Shown here one piece after another: positions 1 to 7,451 of a DNA stretch of 16,232 bases. The notes beneath the pieces were generated by a model. That model worked only from the letters and a program-made list of their open reading frames with translations, was not told the DNA's origin and did not search any database. Numbering within the stretch: the stretch's first letter is position 1; every line of letters begins with the position of its first letter. The translations under genes were made by a program, and so were the position numbers. Source of the stretch: an uncultured Eubacteriales bacterium (GTDB lineage Bacteria > Bacillota > Clostridia > Peptostreptococcales > Anaerovoracaceae); assembly GCA_902766915.1 (NCBI GenBank), contig CACXFN010000039.1:1-16232 (forward strand), written 5' to 3'.

Positions 1-66
1 AGTGGAGTCGAACCACCGACCTTCCGGGTATGAACCGGACGCTCTAGCCAACTAAGCTACACCGCC
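1..66 (-). tRNA. tRNA-Met (CAU), partial at window edge
   Basis: Read on the minus strand, the sequence folds as a tRNA. The 5' acceptor strand is at 60-66, the D stem starts at 54-57, the anticodon stem is 23-27 with 35-39, the anticodon CAU is at 30-32, and the T arm has a TTCGACT loop. The 3' acceptor strand and discriminator base lie beyond base 1. The anticodon stem lacks the three G:C pairs of initiator tRNA and the first base is G, so this is not tRNA-fMet. The body resembles elongator tRNA-Met of Clostridia. A CAU tRNA whose wobble C is modified to lysidine (tRNA-Ile2) cannot be fully excluded without the acceptor 3' end. Confidence 0.9.
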
Positions 67-93
67 ACGCACCGCAGAAACACTGCAAAAAAT

Positions 94-122
94 ATACTAT
101 CAAAAGGTGGACTAAAAGTCAA
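94..122 (-). promoter_or_regulatory. Possible promoter for the tRNA gene
   Basis: On the minus strand, TTGACT (117-122) is followed after 17 bp by TAGTAT (94-99). The match is five of six bases at -35 and four of six at -10. Transcription would start near base 87, about 20 bases before the tRNA 5' end. The element overlaps the last codons and stop of the BFD-like gene. No terminator is visible between that gene and the tRNA, so read-through is an alternative source of the tRNA. Confidence 0.35.
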
Positions 123-306
123 CTATTATTTTTAGAAGTTCCTCTAATTCTTCTCTGCATCCACCACACTTATCGCCTATTTTGCCAATTTCACAAAGCT
201 CTTTAAGGGTAGAGATTTTGTTATTTTTTACAATCTCCATAACATCCTTAACTTTAAGTTTACGGCATAGGCAAATATCATATTCCGGATTATCAATATT
301 GCTCAT
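112..306 (-). CDS. BFD-like [2Fe-2S]-binding small protein
   Basis: This is a 64-residue protein with the four-cysteine pattern of the bacterioferritin-associated ferredoxin (BFD-like) [2Fe-2S] domain: Cys12-x-Cys14 with a following Arg, then Cys47-Gly-Gly-Cys50. Almost the whole protein is the domain, with no signal peptide or membrane segment, so a soluble cytoplasmic electron-transfer or iron-sulfur role is likely. In this family the domain occurs alone, in nitrite reductases, in NifU and in dehydrogenases, and its partner here is unknown. The ATG at 304-306 is chosen because AAAGG lies 7 bases upstream (314-318); an in-frame TTG at 334-336 lacks such a site. The gene lies 52 bp past the spoVG terminator and shares its direction. 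The family assignment is firm; the function is not known. Confidence 0.85.
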   Translation of the reverse strand: MSNIDNPEYDICLCRKLKVKDVMEIVKNNKISTLKELCEIGKIGDKCGGCREELEELLKIIVDF

Positions 307-349
307 AATTATACCTTTAATTATGCAGTTATACAATTTTGGTTCATCT

Positions 350-379
350 AAAACATAAAGCAGACGATAACGTCTGCTT
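350..379 (-). terminator. Intrinsic terminator of spoVG
   Basis: A perfect 9-bp inverted repeat (AAGCAGACG at 358-366 with CGTCTGCTT at 371-379, 4-base loop) is followed on the minus strand by a broken T tract (TTTATGTTTT). It lies about 45 bases past the spoVG stop. The T tract is interrupted, so some read-through into the BFD-like gene is possible. Confidence 0.7.
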
Positions 380-422
380 AGTTTTGTTGTCTGCAGTAAT
401 ACTTAACGTCAAACTGTCATAA

Positions 423-719
423 TTACAGTTCGGTGGGTGCTTCTGCTGAGTCAACACTTTCTTCGGCAAGCAATTTGTCGTATGCCGCAAAGATTGCATC
501 CTTTATGCGATTACGCATTTCAGAAACCAATGGATGAGCAATATCTCTGAAATCGCCTTCTCCCATCTTACGGCTTGGCATAGCGACAAAGAGACCATTC
601 TGACCATCGATAACCTTGATATCATGTACAACGAATTCATCATCAAAGGTTACAGAGGCTACTGCTTTCATTTTTCCGTCATCACTAATCTTACGGATGC
701 GAACGTCGGTAATATCCAT
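423..719 (-). CDS. spoVG: SpoVG family RNA-binding regulator
   Basis: A 98-residue protein recognisable over its whole length as Spo[12 protein letters not shown] at the start, a central HDIKVIDG and the segment LFVAMPSRK. SpoVG is a small broadly conserved Firmicute protein with RNA- and DNA-binding activity; in Bacillus it affects asymmetric septation, and in Staphylococcus and Listeria it affects capsule, virulence and metabolism. It is present in many non-sporulating species, so it does not by itself show sporulation. The length is normal (about 95-100) and the acidic C-terminal tail is variable in the family. The start ATG is preceded by AAAGGTG about 7 bases upstream. It is divergent from murC, whereas in Bacillus it lies just upstream of glmU-prs in the same direction. 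Confidence 0.97.
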   Translation of the reverse strand: MDITDVRIRKISDDGKMKAVASVTFDDEFVVHDIKVIDGQNGLFVAMPSRKMGEGDFRDIAHPLVSEMRNRIKDAIFAAYDKLLAEESVDSAEAPTEL

Positions 720-771
720 TCTTTTTCACCTTTCTTTGCATTATTATGCATTTTTAATCTGAACAGGGTTT

Positions 772-800
772 ATTATACTTTATAAATTTAAAAAAGGCAA
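772..800 (-). promoter_or_regulatory. Sigma-A type promoter for spoVG
   Basis: On the minus strand, TTGCCT (795-800) and a perfect TATAAT (772-777) are separated by 17 bp. Transcription would start near 765, giving a leader of about 45 bases before the spoVG ATG. In Bacillus spoVG is a sigma-H gene; I see no clear sigma-H element here. Confidence 0.65.
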
Positions 801-848
801 TAACATTCAAGTGGTATATACACATTTATATATCAAACATCAAAGTTT

Positions 849-904
849 GTAATTTTTACAAAATACACTTTTGGCAATCCTTTTCGTTTTAGTAAATTTT
901 ACAA
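849..904. repeat. Pair of near-identical palindromic 13-mers
   Basis: GTAATTTTTACAA (849-861) and GTAAATTTTACAA (892-904) differ at one base and have the same orientation. The first sits in a longer palindrome TTTGTAA-TTT-TTACAAA (846-862). The second is the palindrome GTAAA-T-TTTAC plus AA. Their starts are 43 bp apart, about four helical turns, so a dimeric regulator could bind both on one DNA face. They lie upstream of both the spoVG and murC promoters. The AT-rich background makes chance a real alternative. Confidence 0.4.
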
Positions 905-950
905 TAAATAATCATTATTGTTCTATATATAATGATAATATGATAGAAAC

Positions 951-987
951 AAATAAAAAAAATCAATTCTTAAAGAAAAGAATTGAT
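951..987 (-). terminator. Leftward-facing intrinsic terminator
   Basis: ATCAATTCTT (962-971) pairs perfectly with AAGAATTGAT (978-987) around a 6-base loop. On the minus strand the hairpin is followed by eight T residues (955-962 read in reverse), the classic intrinsic terminator form. On the plus strand no T tract follows. No leftward gene is visible to the right, so it may stop antisense transcription coming out of murC or end a short unannotated RNA. Confidence 0.6.
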
Positions 988-1014
988 GGAACAAATAACA
1001 ATGTCAAAGAATAA

Positions 1015-1043
1015 AAGACAATCCCAATATAATGTGTTATAAT
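1015..1043 (+). promoter_or_regulatory. Extended -10 promoter of the murC operon
   Basis: AAGACA (1015-1020), a 17-bp spacer and TATAAT (1038-1043), with TG one base before the hexamer (1035-1036), form a strong extended -10 promoter. The predicted transcript starts near 1050, 33 bases before the murC ATG, and carries the GGAGG ribosome site. This excludes the upstream in-frame ATG at 1032, which lies inside the promoter. Confidence 0.75.
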
Positions 1044-1082
1044 ACCATTTGTATAAAACATCAAGATGGAGGTCCATTCAAA

Positions 1083-2456
1083 ATGATAAATCTTGCTGAT
1101 CACAGCAATATCCATTGTATAGGCATTGGTGGTATAGGTCTTTCAGGAATTGCTGAGATTTTGCTATCCAGAGGATACAAGGTATCAGGCTCAGATATGA
1201 ATGAGTCGGAAATAACCGAAAAGCTTCGTAGCCATGGTGCTAAGATTTTCCTGGAGCATAAAGCTGAAAACGTAGAAGATGCGGATTTAATTATCTATTC
1301 TGCAGCCATAGCAGAGGAAAACCCAGAGATAAAAAGAGCAAAAGAAAAAAACATACCTTTAGCATCCAGAGCAGAAGTTCTGGGTATTTTAATGGATGAA
1401 TTTCAGGATAGCATTGCCATAAGTGGAACTCATGGTAAAACCACCACAACATCAATGGTTTCACTTATTTTGGAAGCAGCCAAGTATGATCCCACTATAT
1501 TGGTGGGAGGAAATTTGGACGAAATAGGTGGTAATTATAAAGTGGGAAGTGGAGACTACTTTGTTACTGAAGCCTGTGAGTATAGAGACAGTTTTTTGGA
1601 ACTAAGACCTGAAATTGAAGTGATACTTAATATTGATTCGGATCATTTGGATTATTTCAAGGATATTGACCACATTGTTAATTCTTTTGACAGGTTTACA
1701 GAAAACGTGAGACCCGGAGGAACCATCATAGCCTATGATGCCAATCCTTTTGTTAACAGAGTTATCAAGGATAGACCCAATGTTGTAACCTATGGATATA
1801 ATTCAAATTCCACCTACTGTATTCAGGATATAAGATTTGAACAGGATGGAATGCCATCCTTTGATGTAGTTCATGACGGAGATCATTTGGGTAGAGTTCT
1901 ACTAAGTGTTCCCGGAGAACATAATATACTTAATGCAGGAGCAGCATTCGCCTGTTGCCATGAGCTGGGTGTTAATCCTGTGACCATTATCGAGACTCTA
2001 AAACAGTACCATGGAACCCAAAGGAGATTCGATGTAATAGGAAAGACTGAAAAGGGAGTTTTATTGGTGGATGATTATGCTCATCACCCCACAGAGATAA
2101 AAGCAACCCTCTCTGCTGCGGCCAAACTTCCTCATAACAGATTGTGGTGCCTGTATCAACCACATACATATACCAGGACATTGGCGCTATTTGATGAATT
2201 TGCAGAATCCTTTGAGCAGACAGATATTTTGATATTGGTAGAAATATATGCTGCAAGAGAAAGAAATATACACAATGTTTCATCAAAGGCTCTGGCAGAT
2301 AGAATTAAAGAAATATATCCGGATAAGGAAGTGTACTATATACCTGATTTTGAAGAGCTGGCTAAGAAAATTAAAAATGAAGCAGAAGGAGGGGACCTGG
2401 TAATTACAATGGGTGCCGGGGATATTTATAAAGTCGGAAAGCTGATAATGGAATAG
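1083..2456 (+). CDS. murC: UDP-N-acetylmuramate--L-alanine ligase
   Basis: MurC adds L-alanine to UDP-N-acetylmuramic acid with ATP, the first amino-acid step of peptidoglycan precursor synthesis in the cytoplasm. The 457-residue protein has the three Mur ligase domains: an N-terminal Rossmann fold with GIGGIG (residues 14-19), a central ATP domain with GTHGKTTT (115-122) and the acidic EACEYRDSFL segment, and a C-terminal domain beginning around DDYAHHPTEI, with YQPHTYTRT beyond it. The GTHGKT plus EACEYRDSF combination separates MurC from MurD, MurE and MurF. The ATG at 1083 fits the Rossmann start and has GGAGG 10 bases upstream. It is first in the operon and ends 14 bp before prs. Its place beside prs is unlike Bacillus, where glmU holds this position. 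Confidence 0.97.
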   Translation: MINLADHSNIHCIGIGGIGLSGIAEILLSRGYKVSGSDMNESEITEKLRSHGAKIFLEHKAENVEDADLIIYSAAIAEENPEIKRAKEKNIPLASRAEVLGILMDEFQDSIAISGTHGKTTTTSMVSLILEAAKYDPTILVGGNLDEIGGNYKVGSGDYFVTEACEYRDSFLELRPEIEVILNIDSDHLDYFKDIDHIVNSFDRFTENVRPGGTIIAYDANPFVNRVIKDRPNVVTYGYNSNSTYCIQDIRFEQDGMPSFDVVHDGDHLGRVLLSVPGEHNILNAGAAFACCHELGVNPVTIIETLKQYHGTQRRFDVIGKTEKGVLLVDDYAHHPTEIKATLSAAAKLPHNRLWCLYQPHTYTRTLALFDEFAESFEQTDILILVEIYAARERNIHNVSSKALADRIKEIYPDKEVYYIPDFEELAKKIKNEAEGGDLVITMGAGDIYKVGKLIME

Positions 2457-2470
2457 TGAGGTAAGTACTG

Positions 2471-3436
2471 ATGAAAAATGGTGTGTTCACAGATTACAAA
2501 GTTTTTGCCGGTAATTCACATATACAATTGGCTGAGGAAATAGCCTCTATAATGGGAAAGCCCTTAGGTAAAGCTACAGTTACAAAATTCAGCGATGGTG
2601 AAATATCCGTAAACTTATGGGAAACTGTCAGGGGAATTGATGTATACATAGTTCAACCCACATGTAATCCTGTGAACGATAATCTGATGGAACTTTTGGT
2701 TATGATAGATGCTGTAAGAAGAGCTTCTGCCGGAAGAATAAATGCCGTTATTCCTTATTATGGATATGCCAGACAGGATAGAAAGGCAAAGGCAAGAGAT
2801 CCAATTACAGCTAAACTTGTTGCTAATCTCATAACAGCGGCCGGTGCAGATAGAGTTGTAACCATGGATCTTCATGCAAATCAGATTCAGGGATACTTTG
2901 ATATACCTGTGGACCACCTGGTGGGAATGCCTATACTTGCTAGATATTTTAAAGAAAAAAACCTTGATAATCTCTGTGTGGTTTCTCCGGATCACGGGAG
3001 CGTTACAAGAGCAAGAAATATGGCAGAATACCTGAATTGCCCAATCGCCATTGTGGATAAGAGAAGACCGGAACCAAATAAAAGTGAGGTCATGAATGTT
3101 ATTGGTGAGATTGAAGGGAACAATTGTATAATCATCGATGACATGATTGATACAGCAGGTACCATTACCAATGCGGCAAACGCCATCAAGGAAATGGGAG
3201 CAAAGGACGTTTTTGCCTGTGCCACTCATCCGGTGCTTTCAGGACCTGCAATTGATAGAATCGAAAAATCTGAAATCAGCGAATTAGTGATTTTAAATAC
3301 GATTCCTATTCCGGAAGATAAAATGATAGAAAAAATTAGTACGATTTCAGTTGCGCCACTTTTTGCGGAAGCCATGACAAGAGTATTCACAAATGGATCT
3401 ATAAGTAAACTTTTTGATACGCCAAGAATTCTGTAA
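2471..3436 (+). CDS. prs: Ribose-phosphate pyrophosphokinase (PRPP synthetase)
   Basis: Prs transfers pyrophosphate from ATP to ribose 5-phosphate to make PRPP, which feeds purine, pyrimidine, NAD, histidine and tryptophan synthesis. The 321-residue length matches bacterial class I enzymes. Visible signatures are the N-terminal KFSDGEISV segment, the flexible-loop region with [10 protein letters not shown], the metal-binding [18 protein letters not shown] starting at Asp133, and the PRPP-binding loop DDMIDTAGT starting at Asp223. A GAGGT ribosome site overlaps the murC stop region and lies about 8 bases before the ATG. Linkage to pth and mfd is the standard Firmicute arrangement. The C terminus (about residue 305 on) is slightly divergent and ends in DTPRIL, without visible damage to the core. 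Confidence 0.97.
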   Translation: MKNGVFTDYKVFAGNSHIQLAEEIASIMGKPLGKATVTKFSDGEISVNLWETVRGIDVYIVQPTCNPVNDNLMELLVMIDAVRRASAGRINAVIPYYGYARQDRKAKARDPITAKLVANLITAAGADRVVTMDLHANQIQGYFDIPVDHLVGMPILARYFKEKNLDNLCVVSPDHGSVTRARNMAEYLNCPIAIVDKRRPEPNKSEVMNVIGEIEGNNCIIIDDMIDTAGTITNAANAIKEMGAKDVFACATHPVLSGPAIDRIEKSEISELVILNTIPIPEDKMIEKISTISVAPLFAEAMTRVFTNGSISKLFDTPRIL

Positions 3437-3466
3437 GAACAGACGAACATCAAACTGGAGGAATGA

Positions 3467-4117
3467 ATGTATATTATAGCCGGTCTTGGAAATCCCGGAA
3501 GAAAATATGAGAATACCAGACACAATCTGGGGTTTATTACAATAGACAGACTGGCTGAAAAATGTGGAATAGAAATCAAAAAAAGCAAATTTAAGTCCCT
3601 GATAGGAGAAGGTGTTGTTTCCGGGGAAAAGGTTGTTTTTCTGAAGCCTCAGACCTTCATGAATAATAGCGGTGAGGCTATTAGAGAGGCTCTCAGGTTT
3701 TATAAAGTTCAATTGAGTAATCTTCTGGTCATATATGATGACATTGATATTCCAATAGGCGATATCAGAATCAGAATGGGAGGAAGTGCCGGAACCCATA
3801 ATGGAATGAAGTCAATTGTTTATCATTTGATGGATGATCATTTTCCCAGAATCAGAATAGGTATTGGAAAAGAAAATAAGAGTGACGATATAATTGACTA
3901 CGTATTGGGAGGCTTTTCCGGAGATGAAGTTAAACCTTTGGAAGAGGCATGTGATAATGCAGTGGAAGCCATTATTTGTTATATAGAGAAGGGAATAGAC
4001 GCTTCCATGAATCGTTATAATAAAAAGAACCATAAGCCAAAAACCGTATTGGAAGTGGCTAAAGATAAAAGGGAAACCACTGAGGAATTAAAATCCGAGG
4101 AGAAGGGAGAATCTTAA
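3467..4117 (+). CDS. pth: Peptidyl-tRNA hydrolase
   Basis: Pth cleaves the ester bond of peptidyl-tRNAs dropped by ribosomes and recycles the tRNA (spoVC in Bacillus). The N-terminal GLGNPG and TRHNLG motifs give Asn9 and the catalytic His19; KPQTFMNNSG and the DDID segment beginning at Asp91 match the family active site, and GGSAGTHNGMKS is the conserved glycine-rich loop. At 216 residues it is about 25-30 longer than typical enzymes. The extra part is a charged lysine/glutamate-rich C-terminal tail after about residue 183, probably disordered. A strong TGGAGGA site precedes the ATG. It lies between prs and mfd as in most Firmicutes; the fin gene often found between pth and mfd in Bacillus is absent. 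Confidence 0.97.
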   Translation: MYIIAGLGNPGRKYENTRHNLGFITIDRLAEKCGIEIKKSKFKSLIGEGVVSGEKVVFLKPQTFMNNSGEAIREALRFYKVQLSNLLVIYDDIDIPIGDIRIRMGGSAGTHNGMKSIVYHLMDDHFPRIRIGIGKENKSDDIIDYVLGGFSGDEVKPLEEACDNAVEAIICYIEKGIDASMNRYNKKNHKPKTVLEVAKDKRETTEELKSEEKGES

Positions 4118-4124
4118 GAATCGG

Positions 4125-7100
4125 ATGTCCAGTAAAGTTATAGCAATCAATGGTGCGGGAGGCTCTGCCTCTGCATATCTGATAGCAAATTATTTAAACC
4201 AAAATGAACAAGCCCTTATTATAGTGCCAGGCAGGGTAAGATCCGAAAGATTAGCAGAGGATCTTTCCTTTTTTTGTGATAGAGAAATAATGATACTTCC
4301 TCCTGATGAGGAAGTGTTTTTAAAATATGAAGCTAAAAACCAAGACCAGGAGATAGAAAGAGCAAAAGTACTAAAGGCTATTAGAACCAATGAGAACCTG
4401 ATTGTAATAGCAACGGCTTCCGGCGCCATAAAACGTTTGCCCCAGCTTAAAGAGTATGAGAATAATCGGATTCAAATATCAGTGGGTAAAGAAATATCTC
4501 TTGATGGATTGAAAGAGTCTCTAACCTTATTGGGATATGAGAGGACCGATACAGTTTTTTCACCGGGACAGTTTTCTGTAAGGGGTGGAATTTTGGATAT
4601 ATTTACTCCCGATAATGATGAGCCCTATAGAATTGAGTTTTTTGGTGATGAGGTAGATAGCCTTAGGTCCTTTGATGTTGAAAGTCAGAGAAGCGTAGAG
4701 AATAGGCAGAGTTTGGAAATCACTCCTGCCTTGCTAAAAAAAGAAGATGAACTGAATGATGAAGATTTAAAGAGTGGAGAATTCAGCTATATTTGGGATT
4801 TCATGCTATCGGGAAAAATCTTTGTAGAGGATCCGGATAGGATAAATGAGTCATTGGAACTAAGGTATAATGAACTTTGGAATGACCTTGATTATCTGGT
4901 AGAAAAGGGTCAGGCCTCCAAGGCCGAAGGAAGTCTTATAACCGGTCCTGCGGATTTGAACAATCTTTATAATAGATTTAAGGAAAACACAGGCTTAAAT
5001 CAAAAGGGAGACAAAGAATCTATATTATATTTCCTTCAACCATTTGCAAAGATGATTAAGGGATTTAATTCTCTTTCGGAAATAGTAGGTTTTAAATCAC
5101 AGCCCGTCACCAAATACAATGGGCATATGGATATTCTATCAAGAGATATAAGAAAACTCGCTGAACAGAGTTATCATATTATTATTTCCGCTTCCGCACC
5201 GGGGAGAGTAGAGTCTCTGACGGATTTTTTAAGGGAGGAAGATCTTGATGGATATGCTTCTGTAAAAGCCGGTTATTTAGGTTCCGGAATGATAATTCCA
5301 GATAAGAAGCTTTGTTATATAAGTGACGGAGATATCTTCGATAATTCCAAAATATCCGGTAAAAAGAGACGCCACAAAGCTGCTTCAAAGGGAAAGGCTA
5401 TACAAACCTTTACCGAACTCCATAAGGGTGAATATGTGGTTCACGACAATCATGGTATTGGGGTATTCCAAGGTATAGAAGAATTAAACGATCAAGGAGT
5501 AATTAGGGACTATATAAAAATTAGATACAAAGGGCATGGAATTCTTTATGTTCCGGTGGAACAGATGGATGTGGTTCAGAAATACATCGGTTCGGAAGGC
5601 AAGTCCCCTAAGATTAATAAATTGGGCTCGGATGAGTGGAGAAGAACTAAGCAAAGAGCACGAAAAGCTGTTGCGGAGATGACCGATGAGTTAATAGAGC
5701 TTTATGCAAAAAGAAAAGCAGAGCAAGGTTATGCTTTTTCTGAAGATACTGTATGGCAGGCTGATTTTGAAAATGCTTTTCCCTACGAAGAAACTCCGGA
5801 TCAATTAAGATCAATTGAAGAAATAAAAATCGACATGGAAAAGGAAGAACCCATGGATAGACTTCTCTGTGGGGATGTAGGCTACGGTAAGACTGAGGTT
5901 GCTGCCAGGGCGATTTTTAAATGCTTAATAGAGGGTAAGCAAGCAGCCATGTTGGTTCCCACCACAATTCTTGCAAGTCAACATTTTGATACATTAAAAG
6001 ATAGGCTTAAGGATTATCCATTCACTGTGGAGTTAATGTCCAGGTTTAGATCGGAAAAGGATTTAAAAATAATAGCAGAAAAGATTGCACAGGGTAAGGT
6101 GGATCTGGTGATAGGAACCCATAGAATTCTTTCTAAGGATGTAAAGTTCAAAGATTTGGGCCTATTGGTAGTGGACGAGGAACAGAGATTTGGTGTTGCC
6201 CATAAGGAGAGTCTAAAGCACCTAAAAGCAGGTGTAGATGTGCTTACCCTTTCAGCTACTCCTATTCCAAGAACATTAAATATGTCACTAACGGGAATAA
6301 GGGATATGAGTTTAATATCGGAACCACCGGAAGAACGATACCCGGTACAAACCTATGTAATGGAACAGGATGACGATTTAATCAGAGAGGTCATTAACAG
6401 GGAATTAGATAGGGGCGGTCAGGTATTCGTTGTATATAACAGAGTAAGAGGAATAATAACTCTTGCCAATAAAATAAAAGAACTGGTTCCAGAGGCAAAG
6501 GTATCCGTAGGACATGGACAAATGAATGAAAACTCCTTAGAGGAGGTAATGCGCCAATTTGTTTCAGGCGAGACGGATGTTTTAGTTGCAACAACTATCG
6601 TGGAATCCGGTTTGGATATTCCAAACGCCAATACGTTAATCGTTTTGGAATCCGATAAATGTGGGCTTTCCCAGCTATATCAGCTGAGAGGAAGAGTCGG
6701 CAGGTCCAATAAAATCGCCTATGCATATTTGATGTATCAAAAGGAAAAGGTTCTGACTGAGGTTGCAGAAAAAAGATTAAGGGCCATAAAGGAATTTACA
6801 GAGTTTGGTGCCGGATTTAAAATCGCCATGAGGGATATGGAATTGCGTGGTGCGGGAAATGTTCTGGGTGCAGAGCAAAGCGGACATATGATGGATGTTG
6901 GATATGAGATGTATGCCCGTTTGGTGGAGGAAGCTGCTAAAAAGGCCAGGGGTGAAGAAGTGCACGAAAAGAGAGAAGACTTCACCGTGGAACTTAAATC
7001 TGCTGCCAATATTCCTTCATGGTATATAGAGGATGAAAGCATTAAACTGGCTATGTATAAGCGAATCGCAGATATTACATCAAGTGAGGATGCAGAGGAT

Positions 7101-7445
7101 GTAATGGACGAACTAATGGATAGATTCGGAGAGATTCCTAAGGAAACAATGAATCTAATTAAAATATCCATCATAAGAACTCTAGCGGAGAAAACACATC
7201 TAAGCAGAATTCATGAACAAAACAATAAACTATATTTAACACTGCCTTCTGACATTAAGGGAGAAGAAGGTACTACCAATGGAGGTGAATCTTTAATATC
7301 TCCTTATACAGTTATGAAACTAAACGAAGAGTTTGGGAATAATATTTTGTTTCATGGAGGTAAGGAACCTTACTTCGCATTAACAACCAAGTCCATGACA
7401 AAACTGGACGATGCCATAAATGCTCTTAAGATAATGAATATGTGA
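4125..7445 (+). CDS. mfd: Transcription-repair coupling factor Mfd
   Basis: Mfd is a DNA translocase that removes RNA polymerase stalled at lesions and recruits UvrA. In order the protein shows a UvrB-like N-terminal module (to about 330), the CarD-like polymerase-interaction domain (about 430-500, starting GEYVVHDNHGIG), the RecG-like helicase core with Walker A GDVGYGKT (583-590), the DEEQ box (684-687), SATPIPRTLNMSL and QLRGRVGRS, and a C-terminal TRCF domain. At 1106 residues it is some 50-70 shorter than many homologues. The first residues already enter the UvrB-like fold (INGAGGSASAYL), so the usual leading helix is missing. There is no in-frame ATG, GTG or TTG between the upstream stop at 4089 and the ATG at 4125. 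The ribosome site is weak; translation is probably coupled to pth, which ends 7 bp before. Confidence 0.97.
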   Translation: MSSKVIAINGAGGSASAYLIANYLNQNEQALIIVPGRVRSERLAEDLSFFCDREIMILPPDEEVFLKYEAKNQDQEIERAKVLKAIRTNENLIVIATASGAIKRLPQLKEYENNRIQISVGKEISLDGLKESLTLLGYERTDTVFSPGQFSVRGGILDIFTPDNDEPYRIEFFGDEVDSLRSFDVESQRSVENRQSLEITPALLKKEDELNDEDLKSGEFSYIWDFMLSGKIFVEDPDRINESLELRYNELWNDLDYLVEKGQASKAEGSLITGPADLNNLYNRFKENTGLNQKGDKESILYFLQPFAKMIKGFNSLSEIVGFKSQPVTKYNGHMDILSRDIRKLAEQSYHIIISASAPGRVESLTDFLREEDLDGYASVKAGYLGSGMIIPDKKLCYISDGDIFDNSKISGKKRRHKAASKGKAIQTFTELHKGEYVVHDNHGIGVFQGIEELNDQGVIRDYIKIRYKGHGILYVPVEQMDVVQKYIGSEGKSPKINKLGSDEWRRTKQRARKAVAEMTDELIELYAKRKAEQGYAFSEDTVWQADFENAFPYEETPDQLRSIEEIKIDMEKEEPMDRLLCGDVGYGKTEVAARAIFKCLIEGKQAAMLVPTTILASQHFDTLKDRLKDYPFTVELMSRFRSEKDLKIIAEKIAQGKVDLVIGTHRILSKDVKFKDLGLLVVDEEQRFGVAHKESLKHLKAGVDVLTLSATPIPRTLNMSLTGIRDMSLISEPPEERYPVQTYVMEQDDDLIREVINRELDRGGQVFVVYNRVRGIITLANKIKELVPEAKVSVGHGQMNENSLEEVMRQFVSGETDVLVATTIVESGLDIPNANTLIVLESDKCGLSQLYQLRGRVGRSNKIAYAYLMYQKEKVLTEVAEKRLRAIKEFTEFGAGFKIAMRDMELRGAGNVLGAEQSGHMMDVGYEMYARLVEEAAKKARGEEVHEKREDFTVELKSAANIPSWYIEDESIKLAMYKRIADITSSEDAEDVMDELMDRFGEIPKETMNLIKISIIRTLAEKTHLSRIHEQNNKLYLTLPSDIKGEEGTTNGGESLISPYTVMKLNEEFGNNILFHGGKEPYFALTTKSMTKLDDAINALKIMNM

Positions 7446-7451
7446 TATAAT
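7443..7451 (+). promoter_or_regulatory. Extended -10 promoter at the mfd stop codon
   Basis: TGATATAAT is an exact extended -10 element (TG, one base, TATAAT at 7446-7451). Its TGA is also the stop codon of mfd. No good -35 is seen at 17 bp, as is usual for extended -10 promoters. Seven bases downstream of the hexamer is position 7458, the A of an in-frame ATG of the next gene, so the transcript could be leaderless. Confidence 0.45.

Larger units (their letters stand above)
720..1082. other. Divergent spoVG/murC intergenic region
   Basis: This 363-bp gap is very AT-rich and holds no credible gene. From left to right it contains the spoVG ribosome site (727-734), the spoVG promoter (772-800), two near-identical palindromic 13-mers (849-861 and 892-904), a leftward-facing terminator hairpin (951-987), the murC promoter (1015-1043) and the murC ribosome site (1068-1072). 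The stretch from 905 to 950 shows only AT-rich sequence with weak TATAAT-like words. Confidence 0.8.

Noticed and set aside
1..66. Initiator tRNA-fMet
   Set aside because: Lacks the three consecutive G:C pairs in the anticodon stem and starts with G instead of the unpaired C1 of initiators.
307..336. TTG start extending the BFD-like protein by 10 residues
   Set aside because: No ribosome site there, while the ATG at 304-306 has AAAGG at proper distance.
1032..1082. Upstream in-frame ATG that would add 17 residues to MurC
   Set aside because: It lies inside the predicted promoter (TG-T-TATAAT), before the expected transcript start, and the ATG at 1083 has GGAGG and the normal family N terminus.
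2615..3229. Long minus-strand open frame of 204 codons inside prs
   Set aside because: It is antisense to a clearly conserved enzyme, has low-complexity, Ser/Ile/Cys-rich content and no recognisable domain; a shadow frame.
3347..3799. Minus-strand open frame of 150 codons across prs and pth
   Set aside because: Lies opposite two conserved coding genes and has no family resemblance.
6737..7174. Minus-strand open frame of 145 codons inside mfd
   Set aside because: Serine-rich translation antisense to the Mfd C-terminal region; no independent support.
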